From an uncultured Eubacteriales bacterium (GTDB lineage: Bacteria > Bacillota > Clostridia > Oscillospirales > CAG-382), in contig CAKSUT010000006.1 in assembly GCA_934502885.1 (NCBI GenBank), positions 88,616 through 152,615 on the forward strand: 64,000 nt of DNA. The letters run 5' to 3'. Positions 57,085-64,000 of the stretch are shown in pieces (the first letter of the stretch is position 1; every line of letters starts with the position of its first letter). The position numbers were made by a program, and so were the translations under genes. The notes beneath the pieces are model-generated. The model was not told the origin of the DNA, ran no database searches, and worked only from the letters and a program-made list of their open reading frames with translations.

Positions 57085-58494
57085 TTAAAATCCGAAGAAG
57101 CTCTCGGTATTGTAAAGGCTGATATCGGAGACAATTTTACCTGCCGTTTCAAGGTCGTTCGGGTACTCGCCTCTCTCGATTATGCCGCCTATGTACTCGC
57201 AGAGAATGCGTCTGAAATACTCGTGTCTCGTGTAGGAAAGGAAGCTTCTGGAGTCGGTGAGCATACCGATGAAGTTCGCGAGAACACCAATGCTTGCATA
57301 ACCCTTGAGCTGGTCGCGCATACCCTCGAGATGGTCGTTAAACCACCACGCCGAACCGTGCTGAATCTTGCTCTTTATGCCCTCGGAGTTGCCCTGGAAG
57401 CAACCGCACATTGCGTCGATTGCGGCGTTGTCGGTCGGATTGAGGGAGTAGAATACCATCTTCGGAAGCGAGTTTTCTCTCTCGAACGCATTGAGAAGCG
57501 CAAGTCCGTTTCTTATGCAGTCGTTGGCACCTATCGTATCAAAGCCGCCGTCGGGACCTATCTTTGCAAAGTTTACGTCGCTGTTGTTTCTCTGAACGCC
57601 GAAATGCATCTGCATTACCCAATTTCTCTTTGTGAACTCCTTTGCGAAGAAGATGAGAAGGAAGGTCTTGAATGCGTCCGCTTCCTCTGTCGTTATCTCC
57701 TCGCCGTCCATGACCTTTGCGAATACTCTGTCGGCTTCCGCCTCGGTACAGGGAGCGTATACGAGGTAATCCATACCGTGGTCGGAGGTCTTGCAGCCGT
57801 TTTCCTCAAAGAAATCGAGTCTCTCGGTGTAAGCGCGGAGAAGGTCGCTTACAGACTTTATTTCATATCCCACCGACGCAGAGAGCTTTGTCTTTATGTA
57901 GTCTGCAAAGCCGGGCTTTTCGATATTTACGCCTTTGTCGGGACGGAACGCCGGGAGAACCTTTGTCGCAAAGGACTTGTCCTCACGAATAACCTTGTGC
58001 CAGCGAAGGTCGTCGGCAGGGTCGTCGGTCGTGCAGATAACCTTGACATTCGACTTCTTTATAATCTGCTTTACGGACATCGTGCCTCCGGTTAGCATGG
58101 CGTTGCACTTATTCCATATCTCGTCGCAGCTCTTCGGAGAAAGAGGGGTATCGATGCCGAAGTATCTCTTAAGCTCAAGGTGTGTCCAATGGTAGAGGGG
58201 GTTGCCGATGAGCGACGGCATGGACTCCGCCCACGCACGAAACTTGTCGTAATCGGAGGCGTCGCCGGTCACATACTTTTCGTCGAAGCCGCACGCACGT
58301 ATTGCTCTCCACTTATAGTGGTCGCCGCCGAGCCACGCCTCGGTGATACTCGAAAACTGCTTGTCCTCGGCTATCTCCTGCGGATTTATGTGGCAGTGGT
58401 AGTCGATTATAGGGAGATCCTTCGCGAAGTTGTTGTAAAGATACTCTGCTGTAGGCGTTGTGAGGAGAAAATCCTCGCCCATAAATTTTTTCAT
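57085..58494 (-). CDS. uxaC: uronate isomerase (glucuronate/galacturonate isomerase)
   Basis: UxaC interconverts D-glucuronate/D-fructuronate and D-galacturonate/D-tagaturonate, the first step of the uronate pathway. The product has 469 residues, full length. It begins with FMGEDFLLTTPTAEYLY and carries the metal-site motif LPIIDYHCHINPQEIAED (His-x-His). Later blocks include WRAIRACGFDEKYVTG, NPLYHWTHLELKRYFGI, VICTTDDPADDLRWHK and the C-terminal TDSRSFLSYTRHEYFRRI, all typical. It is an amidohydrolase-superfamily TIM barrel. The GAGAGGA site lies 11 nt before the ATG. The other pathway genes (uxaA/B, kdgK/A) are absent here. Confidence 0.96.
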   Translation of the reverse strand: MKKFMGEDFLLTTPTAEYLYNNFAKDLPIIDYHCHINPQEIAEDKQFSSITEAWLGGDHYKWRAIRACGFDEKYVTGDASDYDKFRAWAESMPSLIGNPLYHWTHLELKRYFGIDTPLSPKSCDEIWNKCNAMLTGGTMSVKQIIKKSNVKVICTTDDPADDLRWHKVIREDKSFATKVLPAFRPDKGVNIEKPGFADYIKTKLSASVGYEIKSVSDLLRAYTERLDFFEENGCKTSDHGMDYLVYAPCTEAEADRVFAKVMDGEEITTEEADAFKTFLLIFFAKEFTKRNWVMQMHFGVQRNNSDVNFAKIGPDGGFDTIGANDCIRNGLALLNAFERENSLPKMVFYSLNPTDNAAIDAMCGCFQGNSEGIKSKIQHGSAWWFNDHLEGMRDQLKGYASIGVLANFIGMLTDSRSFLSYTRHEYFRRILCEYIGGIIERGEYPNDLETAGKIVSDISLYNTESFFGF

Positions 58495-59052
58495 TCGTTA
58501 TCGTCCTCTCATAATTATTTGATATTGTGCCGCCATCGGCACGCAGACCTACATATTTACAGTATACCACGGCGAAAAACGTATGTCAACGGTTCTTTTA
58601 AAGGATTATCCGAAAACACACTTTTTTTGTTGTAAAGTGCAATCGAGAAGCCGATAATAGGAGTTTTGAACGGAGTGCGAGTTTTCAAATAATTCAAATA
58701 TATCCGAAATGTTACCGAAAATAGGGTGTAAAAGGTATGTAAAACGCCGAATCTCAATTTAAAAGTTTGAAATAATATTTACACAGAAAAACCGATAACA
58801 GCGAGTTTTAAAGGTGAAAAAGCGCGTGCGGCAAGTGTGCCGTAAACAAAAAAATGCGTCTTTGTTCAAATATGATTTTTCTTTGTTCAAACGGCGGTCT
58901 TGATTGTGAAAAAGCAAAAACATCTTTAAAAATTCAGCTCAAATTAAAACGATATACACAAAAAAGCGTTATAATATGTATGTCCGAAAGGAATAAAAAA
59001 TGCTCTGTTTCCGAACACAACAGGCGTCGGAAATGCTGTTTGAGGGGTAATT
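58495..59052. other. 558-bp AT-rich intergenic region
   Basis: The stretch shows AT-rich, repeat-poor sequence with imperfect CAAATA(T) motifs (58687-58712, 58866-58900) that resemble the candidate operator near 56835. A TATAAT sequence sits at ~58971 without a convincing -35. A 16-codon reading frame lies at 59000-59050. No larger gene is supportable. Confidence 0.5.
59000..59050 (+). CDS. possible 16-codon leader ORF before thpR
   Basis: ATG at 59000 has GAAAGGA 6 nt upstream and encodes MLCFRTQQASEMLFEG. The TAA at 59048-59050 is two bases before the thpR start, so translation could be coupled. It shows no attenuator-type run of a single amino acid. The call is tentative. Confidence 0.3.
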   Translation: MLCFRTQQASEMLFEG

Positions 59053-59595
59053 ATGAGACTGTTTATATCGGTGAATTTTGACGACGAAACCAAAGACGCA
59101 CTTTGCGCTCACATAGATAAACTCCGCTCCGTATCCGAAAGAGGAAACTTCACAAAGCGTGACAATCTCCACCTCACGCTCGTGTTTATCGGCGAGACGA
59201 CGCAGATCGGTGCAATAGTCGATACGATAGATTCCATAGACATGGAGGAATTTTCGATCTGCCTTGATGGGACGGGCAAATTCAAGCGCTCGGGCGGCGA
59301 CATTTTCTGGGTAGGCGTCGAGAAGAATCAGAGCCTTACCATACTGCACAAGCTTCTCTACAGAAGTCTTGTCAGAAAAGGCATATCGCTCGACAAGAAC
59401 GATTTCAAGCCGCACCTTACTCTCGGCAGAGAGGTTGTACTCAAGGAAGGCATAAGCCTCGGTGACCTCGGAGAGTTCACCTATGAAAAGCCGATCGACA
59501 TACGCAGTGTGAGCCTTATGAAGTCGGAGCGAGGAAGAGACGGTCTTGTGTATACCGAGATTTACGCAAAGGCGCTCACACCTATCGAAGAATAA
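59053..59595 (+). CDS. thpR: RNA 2',3'-cyclic phosphodiesterase (LigT/ThpR family)
   Basis: This is a 180-residue 2H-phosphoesterase that opens 2',3'-cyclic phosphates at RNA ends. The two HxTx motifs are HLTLVFIGE (near residue 40) and HLTLGREVV (near residue 121). The N-terminus MRLFISVNFDDETKDAL is typical. GAGGGG lies upstream of the ATG at 59053. A weak hairpin at 59609-59640 followed by TTCTTT may terminate it. Confidence 0.92.
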   Translation: MRLFISVNFDDETKDALCAHIDKLRSVSERGNFTKRDNLHLTLVFIGETTQIGAIVDTIDSIDMEEFSICLDGTGKFKRSGGDIFWVGVEKNQSLTILHKLLYRSLVRKGISLDKNDFKPHLTLGREVVLKEGISLGDLGEFTYEKPIDIRSVSLMKSERGRDGLVYTEIYAKALTPIEE

Positions 59596-59667
59596 GCAGA
59601 CGGTCTGAGGATAAAACGAAACGGCACCCCGGAGAAAATCTGAGGTGTTGTTCTTTATTTGCAAGGT

Positions 59668-60561
59668 CTATTTTCGCTTTGCAGCAATGCCGTCTGCAAT
59701 ACCGTCGGCAAATGTCACTCCAAGGATAAGAAGCGCACCGACCGCTGCAACCGGTTCGAGTACCTCGTGCAGAAAGAGAGCCGAAGCCGCAAGGGCGACA
59801 ATGGGGTCGGCGTAGCTGAATATGGCAAAACTCTGTGCGTCAAGCACGCATATCGCCTCGTAGAAGATAATGTACGCTATGCCTGTGTGGAGCACTCCCA
59901 CACCGACAAGCGGCGCAATGTATCGAGGTTCGACAGCAAATGCGGAAAAGCTCTCGGTCGCGGCAACGTATACGAACAGCATCACCGACGCGGTGGCAAG
60001 CTGAACTGTGACTCGCGTTATGCCCGAAACGCCCGTGAGGCACTTACTCAAAAGCATGAGAACCGTGTCGCATAGCGCGGCGGCAATGGCAAAAGCGATG
60101 CCGATAAAGCTTACCGCACCGACTCCGTTTGTGATACCGGAGACAAGTATCATTCCGCAGAATGCGGTCGCGACGCATACAAGCTTTCGAACGGAAAGCT
60201 TCTCCCCGAGAAAAATCGGCGACAGGAGTATGAGAAAAACAGGGTTCATGTAGTAACAAACGGTCGCCGCCGGCACATTGATAAACTCATACGAAGCAAA
60301 AAGCAAAATCCAGTTTGCGCCGAGAACCACGCCGGTCAACACAAGAGAAAGAATGTTGCTTTTCACCGCCGCAAAATCGAACGCAGATTTTTTGAAAAAA
60401 GAGACGGCGACGATAAAAATAAAGCCGAAGAAAGCACGGGAAAAAGCACAAACGCCGCTTGAAACAGGAAGCGAACTTACGACAATTCCGATTGTTCCGA
60501 AAATGCACATTGCAGCAATATATTCAATTCTTGCGGCTGTGCGCGGATTTGAAAATTTCAA
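59668..60561 (-). CDS. EamA/DMT-superfamily transporter
   Basis: This is a 297-residue integral membrane protein with about ten transmembrane helices arranged as two EamA repeats. IAAMCIFGTIGIVVSSLPV opens the first repeat and a matching helix set (LVSGITNGVGAVSF, LALMLLSKCLTG-like) the second. VCYYMNPVFLILLSPIFLGEKLS and FSYADPIVALAASALFLHEVL are the paired helix-loop signatures with the conserved Glu. It exports or imports small metabolites such as amino acids; the substrate cannot be predicted. A TTG start at 60561 with GAGG 8 nt upstream is preferred over a GTG at 60570. It is followed upstream by a fragment of a radical SAM gene. Confidence 0.85.
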   Translation of the reverse strand: MKFSNPRTAARIEYIAAMCIFGTIGIVVSSLPVSSGVCAFSRAFFGFIFIVAVSFFKKSAFDFAAVKSNILSLVLTGVVLGANWILLFASYEFINVPAATVCYYMNPVFLILLSPIFLGEKLSVRKLVCVATAFCGMILVSGITNGVGAVSFIGIAFAIAAALCDTVLMLLSKCLTGVSGITRVTVQLATASVMLFVYVAATESFSAFAVEPRYIAPLVGVGVLHTGIAYIIFYEAICVLDAQSFAIFSYADPIVALAASALFLHEVLEPVAAVGALLILGVTFADGIADGIAAKRK

Positions 60562-60580
60562 CTGCAACACCTCATTTTCG

Positions 60581-60670
60581 TTACTTATAACGTGCGGCGT
60601 AACCGCACCGGAGACACAAAGGTTCGGTCACAGCACGCTTATCAAAGGACTCACGCAGTGCGACAGCACG
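60581..60670 (-). pseudogene. 3'-terminal fragment of a radical SAM/SPASM gene
   Basis: This 90-bp block is about 91% identical to the 3' end of the radical SAM gene at 62863-63735 (8 mismatches) and includes its stop codon. It reads RESFDKRAVTEPLCLRCGYA and ends ARYK. The upstream part of the gene is missing. The fragment stands between the AraC gene and the EamA gene with no ribosome binding site and cannot be expressed as a useful protein. Confidence 0.85.
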
Positions 60671-60693
60671 AAGCAATGCTTCGTCGCACCAAT

Positions 60694-61512
60694 TTATCTT
60701 TTTCTGTAATTGCGCGGTGAAACTCCGGCGTGTCGTCTGAAAAATGCAGAGAAATTCGAGACTTCTTCAAATCCGACCGTTTCTGCGATCTCGCCGACCG
60801 TCAGCTGTGTCGCAAGAAGATATGACGACGCACGCTCAAACCGCCGCTTATTGATAAGCGCAATTACTCCGCATCCGTAGCTTTTACGGCAGATTCTCTC
60901 AAGATGCGGAACGCTCAGAAACATCTCCCCGGCGATCCTCTCAAGCGTCACGCGCTCGGAAAGATGAAGATCAATCCATTCGGAAAGCGTCCTCGCAGCC
61001 GGGGCGATCGAGGTGCGCTGTCTTTCGGCGACAGACGCCCAAACCACACTCTTCACGCAACCTGCAACAAGCTCATCGGACGCTTTGATACAACTCTTTA
61101 TATTGTCCTTTATAACGTAGCCGATCCTCTCTGCATCGGGCGATCTGAATATCGCCGCAGAATCGAAGCATTCGGTCAGAGCGACTCCCTCCGGTGAGGT
61201 CGAATCAATGTCTATTCCAACCTGTGAATATCCCTCCGGACCGCTTTTCAGTATATGATTTTTTCCCGGCGGAAGTATGTGTACCCAGCCGGCCGAAAGA
61301 ATATGGGACATTCCTCCGCTTTCCACAATGAATGTTCCGCCGAGCACTATTATAATCTGCCAGAAGTTATGTGAATGATCCTCCGAAACATACTCGGATG
61401 GACGCTCAATATATCCGGCAAGAAGGAAACCCGGCGCCGGGGTCGACATAATTCTGGCGTGCAATTCTGTTATTGCCGACGCATTCTTTCTTGACTTAGG
61501 ATCTGATTTCAT
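60694..61512 (-). CDS. AraC-family transcription regulator
   Basis: The product has 272 residues. The N-terminal ~150 residues form a cupin-like sensor domain (YVSEDHSHNFWQIIIVLGG, WVHILPPGKNHIL). The C-terminal ~100 residues contain two helix-turn-helix motifs: LERIAGEMFLSVPHLERIC and VGEIAETVGFEEVSNFSAFF, followed by the HAGVSPRNYRK end. The start at 61512 is the best ATG with a nearby GGAGG, though the spacing (13 nt) is long; longer versions beginning up to 61623 are possible. It diverges from the 320-residue alpha-toroid gene and probably regulates it. Confidence 0.85.
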   Translation of the reverse strand: MKSDPKSRKNASAITELHARIMSTPAPGFLLAGYIERPSEYVSEDHSHNFWQIIIVLGGTFIVESGGMSHILSAGWVHILPPGKNHILKSGPEGYSQVGIDIDSTSPEGVALTECFDSAAIFRSPDAERIGYVIKDNIKSCIKASDELVAGCVKSVVWASVAERQRTSIAPAARTLSEWIDLHLSERVTLERIAGEMFLSVPHLERICRKSYGCGVIALINKRRFERASSYLLATQLTVGEIAETVGFEEVSNFSAFFRRHAGVSPRNYRKR

Positions 61513-61534
61513 AACTTTCAGAGAACCTCCGATA

Positions 61535-61563
61535 TTGATCATACACACACTTTGTGTTATAAT
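61535..61563 (+). promoter_or_regulatory. promoter of the alpha-toroid gene
   Basis: TTGATC (61535-61540), 17-nt spacer, TATAAT (61558-61563). It lies just upstream of the AraC start on the opposite strand, giving a ~140-nt leader. The spacer contains a direct ACACACAC run. Confidence 0.75.
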
Positions 61564-61708
61564 TGCAGCAACAATCTCCGTGAGAAATCCATATGAAAAC
61601 AACTCATCACATATCTTCTTCATCCCAATGTTCCAGCTTTCACCGTCACCGCCAAAGCACAGTAGTTATCCGTGAAGGAAAAATAATCAACACAGCGGAG
61701 GATTAACC

Positions 61709-62671
61709 ATGATAAATATTGAACCGATAATCGAAAAAGTAAGAAAATCACTTGACTGCCACAGGACAGAAACCGGATACGCAAGATATCCCGAAAAGGG
61801 CGACAATGAGTATGGAATCGCCGATGCGCTGAATATCATGTTCACGATTGACGACATTCCGGAGCGCAGTGAAATCACCCTTCTGACCGAGCGTCTTAAG
61901 GACTTTCAGTCACCCGAAACCGGACTCTTTGACGAAGGTACACATCATCCGTATCACTGCACCGCACACTGTATTGCCGCTCTTGAACTCTTTCAGGAAT
62001 CGCCCGGATACCCCGTCAACGCACTCAGCGAGTACCGCTCGGCTTCATCGGCAGAGGAGCTTCTGTCATCGTTAGAATGGGCAACGACAAACCGTTCGGG
62101 ACACATAGGCGCCGGAGTGTTCTCGACGCTGTATCTTACAAAAACGATAACTGCCGAGTGGGAAGATGCGTTCTTTGAACATCTCGTCAAGTACAACGAT
62201 CCCGAAACGGGAATCAGTGTGAAAGGTGCAGTCAGTGCCGGAATCAGCCCACTGTGGAATCACATGGGTGACTGGTTTCATTTTCTCTTTTGCTTCCACG
62301 CCGCAAGACGTGCATTCCCGAACGCCGAAAGGCTAATCGACAGTTGCATTAGGTTGTATGACAAAAAACTCATGCCGGAAAGCTTCGGTCGCGGACAGAG
62401 GTTTCTCGACATAGACTGGGCATTCACCCTGAATCGTGCGTCGGTTCAGTCAGGGTATCGGCTCAGCGAGAGCCGAGAAAGACTTAAAGCCTTTGCGCAC
62501 GAATTTACGGAATATCTGGAAAGCTCCGACCTTTCAGAACCGCAGTGGCGTGATTTGCACCTGATGTTCGGTGCGGTGTGCGCACTCTCGGAGCTTCAGG
62601 CAGCACTCCCGGGACTTCTGAGGTCAAGGCGCGCATTGCGTCAGGTTCTTGACATAAGGCCGTTTATCTGA
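61709..62671 (+). CDS. alpha-toroid protein of unknown function
   Basis: This is a 320-residue soluble protein predicted to form an (alpha/alpha)6 toroid, judging from repeats such as LKDFQSPETGLFDEGTHHPY, HCTAHCIAALELF, and a second set with FFEHLVKYNDPETGISV and ISPLWNHMGDWFHFLF. The QSPETGLF/NDPETGIS repeats resemble those of prenyltransferase/squalene-cyclase-like and some glycosidase-like toroids. Catalytic residues are not identifiable, and I do not know the family. GGAGG precedes the ATG. It is divergent from an AraC regulator whose cupin domain probably senses a sugar, which makes carbohydrate processing plausible. Confidence 0.8.
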   Translation: MINIEPIIEKVRKSLDCHRTETGYARYPEKGDNEYGIADALNIMFTIDDIPERSEITLLTERLKDFQSPETGLFDEGTHHPYHCTAHCIAALELFQESPGYPVNALSEYRSASSAEELLSSLEWATTNRSGHIGAGVFSTLYLTKTITAEWEDAFFEHLVKYNDPETGISVKGAVSAGISPLWNHMGDWFHFLFCFHAARRAFPNAERLIDSCIRLYDKKLMPESFGRGQRFLDIDWAFTLNRASVQSGYRLSESRERLKAFAHEFTEYLESSDLSEPQWRDLHLMFGAVCALSELQAALPGLLRSRRALRQVLDIRPFI

Positions 62672-62862
62672 CTCATGATTTACAGTCCCGTGATTATACA
62701 TATTATCGGTAAAGCTCTCATGGAACCGTTCGTAAATTCCGAACAGCTCATATGGGAGCCTTTTTCATTTTGAGTTGCAAACCGCATAGTACGGAGCTAT
62801 TTACACTAAAATCGCAATAGTTGTCAGTGAGGTACAGTGTCGGTTACAACACCTTATTTCTG

Positions 62863-63735
62863 TTACTTATAGCGAACTGCGTAACCGCACCGGAGACACA
62901 AAGGCTCGGTCACAGCGCGCTTATCAAATGACTCACGCAGAGCGACAGCACGGGGGGAAGAAAGGACGTCGTCAATGCTGTCGGTAAAAATGTTGCCAAG
63001 GATCACAGAGCCGTCAGCGTCGAGGCAACACGGAACAATACTCCCATCGCAAAGCACGCCGATCTGGTCACATAGCCCGTAGCAGGAGTGGGAACTGTTC
63101 TCCGTGCCGGACTTTTCGGGGTCGATATCCGGCCAGACGAAGCGTTTTCCCCATTCGAGAAAGATTTTGTCCTCAGACAGACGATAACCGCTGTAGATTT
63201 TCTTCCACTCTCCCGGGTAATACTCTTTCATAGTGGCAAGCAAATCGGCGTTATTCTCTTCCGGAGAGGATTCGCCGTCGTCATTCCATAAACGGTAAAC
63301 ACAAATAACGCCGTTCCTCGCCGCAGAGTCACAAAAGCGCACGCATTCGGAAAAATAATCGTCGAAGGAGGAAAAACATGACACGCTGTTAGCGTCAAAT
63401 GAATGCACAGAGACACTCACCTTGAACAGTGCGCCCTCATTCAGAAGAATGTCCGATTTTTCACGGAGAAGAGTGCCATTTGTGGTCAATATCACCTTAA
63501 AACCAAGCTTTGCGGCATAGGCAAGTATCCGTTCAAGCTGAGGATGAAGTAGTGGTTCGCCCATAAGATGGAGGTAAAGATACTCGCAATACGGGCGAAG
63601 TTTGTCGGCGGCGAGTCCAAATTCATGAAGCGACATGAAACGTTTTGCGCGTGAAGTGCCATGGCAGAAAGAGCACGAAAGGTTACAGATATTCGTAATT
63701 TCAAGGTATGCCTTCGAGTTTTTCTGTCCGAACAT
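62863..63735 (-). CDS. radical SAM/SPASM-type protein
   Basis: The product has 290 residues. The [4Fe-4S] motif is ITNICNLSCSFCHGTSR (CxxxCxxC, near residue 15), followed by YLHLMGEPLLHPQLERIL, the GGEP-like AdoMet site. Auxiliary Cys-rich segments follow near CYGLCDQIGVLCDG, VPCCLDAD and the terminal CLRCGY, resembling a SPASM/twitch cluster domain. Such enzymes modify peptides, RNA or sugars; the target is unknown and no peptide precursor gene was seen. ATG at 63735 is preceded by AGGAGG. Its last 90 bp are duplicated at 60581-60670. Confidence 0.85.
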   Translation of the reverse strand: MFGQKNSKAYLEITNICNLSCSFCHGTSRAKRFMSLHEFGLAADKLRPYCEYLYLHLMGEPLLHPQLERILAYAAKLGFKVILTTNGTLLREKSDILLNEGALFKVSVSVHSFDANSVSCFSSFDDYFSECVRFCDSAARNGVICVYRLWNDDGESSPEENNADLLATMKEYYPGEWKKIYSGYRLSEDKIFLEWGKRFVWPDIDPEKSGTENSSHSCYGLCDQIGVLCDGSIVPCCLDADGSVILGNIFTDSIDDVLSSPRAVALRESFDKRAVTEPLCLRCGYAVRYK

Positions 63736-63754
63736 TCTAAAGCCTCCTATACAA

Positions 63755-63793
63755 AGAAAACTCGTATGCAAGACGTGACATCCGGCATACGAG
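63755..63793 (-). terminator. terminator after the 5S rRNA
   Basis: On the minus strand CTCGTATGC pairs perfectly with GCATACGAG, followed by TTTTCTTT. It sits between the 5S rRNA and the radical SAM gene. Confidence 0.88.
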
Positions 63794-63801
63794 CGTATTA
63801 T

Positions 63802-63917
<116 letters not shown>

Positions 63918-63952
63918 TAAAAGAAAGAGTTGATAACCGAGGCTACCAACTC
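63918..63952 (-). terminator. terminator-like hairpin between the two 5S rRNA genes
   Basis: On the minus strand GAGTTG...CAACTC form the stem, followed by TTTCTTTT. It lies between the partial upstream 5S copy and the complete one. Confidence 0.65.
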
Positions 63953-63975
63953 GAGAGGGTTCATGAGAACCCTAT

Positions 63976-64000
63976 GTTAGCATCGACCGATCTTCCCGGG
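63976..64000 (-). rRNA. rrf: second 5S ribosomal RNA, 3' end only
   Basis: The window edge cuts a second 5S gene. The visible 25 bases have the same CCCGGGAAGATCGG core as the complete copy and end with GCTAAC where the complete copy has GCTGAC, so the closing stem differs by a base. It shows tandem 5S genes on the minus strand. Confidence 0.85.

Overview
The window looks like a chromosomal segment of an anaerobic, Gram-positive-type member of the Clostridia, probably an uncultured Oscillospirales/Ruminococcaceae-like gut or rumen bacterium. The grounds are AGGAGG-type ribosome binding sites with frequent GTG/TTG starts, near-consensus TTGACA-N17-TATAAT promoters, a clostridial ylm/divIVA division cluster, rubrerythrin, SLH and dockerin modules, and a mid-range GC content. 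Taxonomy is inferred from gene content and style only.

Layout. 1-10.4 kb: minus-strand housekeeping genes (5' end of a topoisomerase/gyrase A subunit, ruvB-ruvA-ruvC, truB, uvrB, a YhcC-type radical SAM protein), interrupted by two carbohydrate genes (Gfo/Idh/MocA oxidoreductase, clan GH-A glycosidase). 10.4-37.3 kb: a secreted-protein region. It holds an SLH-anchored protein with a cohesin-like N-terminus, a ~2466-residue SGNH-esterase/dockerin protein, a ~1915-residue cohesin-like/InlB-repeat/dockerin protein, a 253-residue cohesin-like plus dockerin protein and a 260-residue dockerin protein. Interspersed are a cation transporter, rubrerythrin, an RsuA-type pseudouridine synthase, an oligopeptide-type binding lipoprotein, an SGNH hydrolase and an (alpha/alpha)6 glycosidase. 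Together these suggest a surface-assembled, cellulosome-like complex.

32.6-35.2 kb is a small accessory island. A 2119-bp IS5-like element, carrying an AT-rich lipoprotein passenger gene and two copies of its right end, has inserted with a TA duplication into a 78-codon zinc-ribbon gene. That gene in turn lies between a truncated and an intact copy of the 5' end of the SGNH hydrolase gene. The interrupted reading frame can be reconstructed exactly.

37.3-52.1 kb: a beta-lactamase-fold lipoprotein (minus), then a plus-strand block: miaA, HlyD-like adaptor, yggS, sepF, yggT, ylmH, divIVA, ileS, lspA, rluD-type, HAD phosphatase and a split transketolase. 52.1-64 kb: intergenic repeat families, a Cys-rich clostridial protein of unknown function, a DnaC-like ATPase with a methyltransferase, an RraA-fold protein and uronate isomerase (uronate catabolism), thpR, an EamA transporter, an AraC regulator divergent from an alpha-toroid protein, a radical SAM/SPASM protein with a duplicated 3' end fragment, and tandem 5S rRNA genes at the right edge.

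The strongest unusual signals are the cohesin/dockerin/SLH set, the passenger-carrying IS element with its reconstructible target, the 5'-end duplication of the SGNH gene, a structured leader upstream of the 253-residue dockerin gene, and a tandem repeat that includes the 3' end of the Cys-rich gene.
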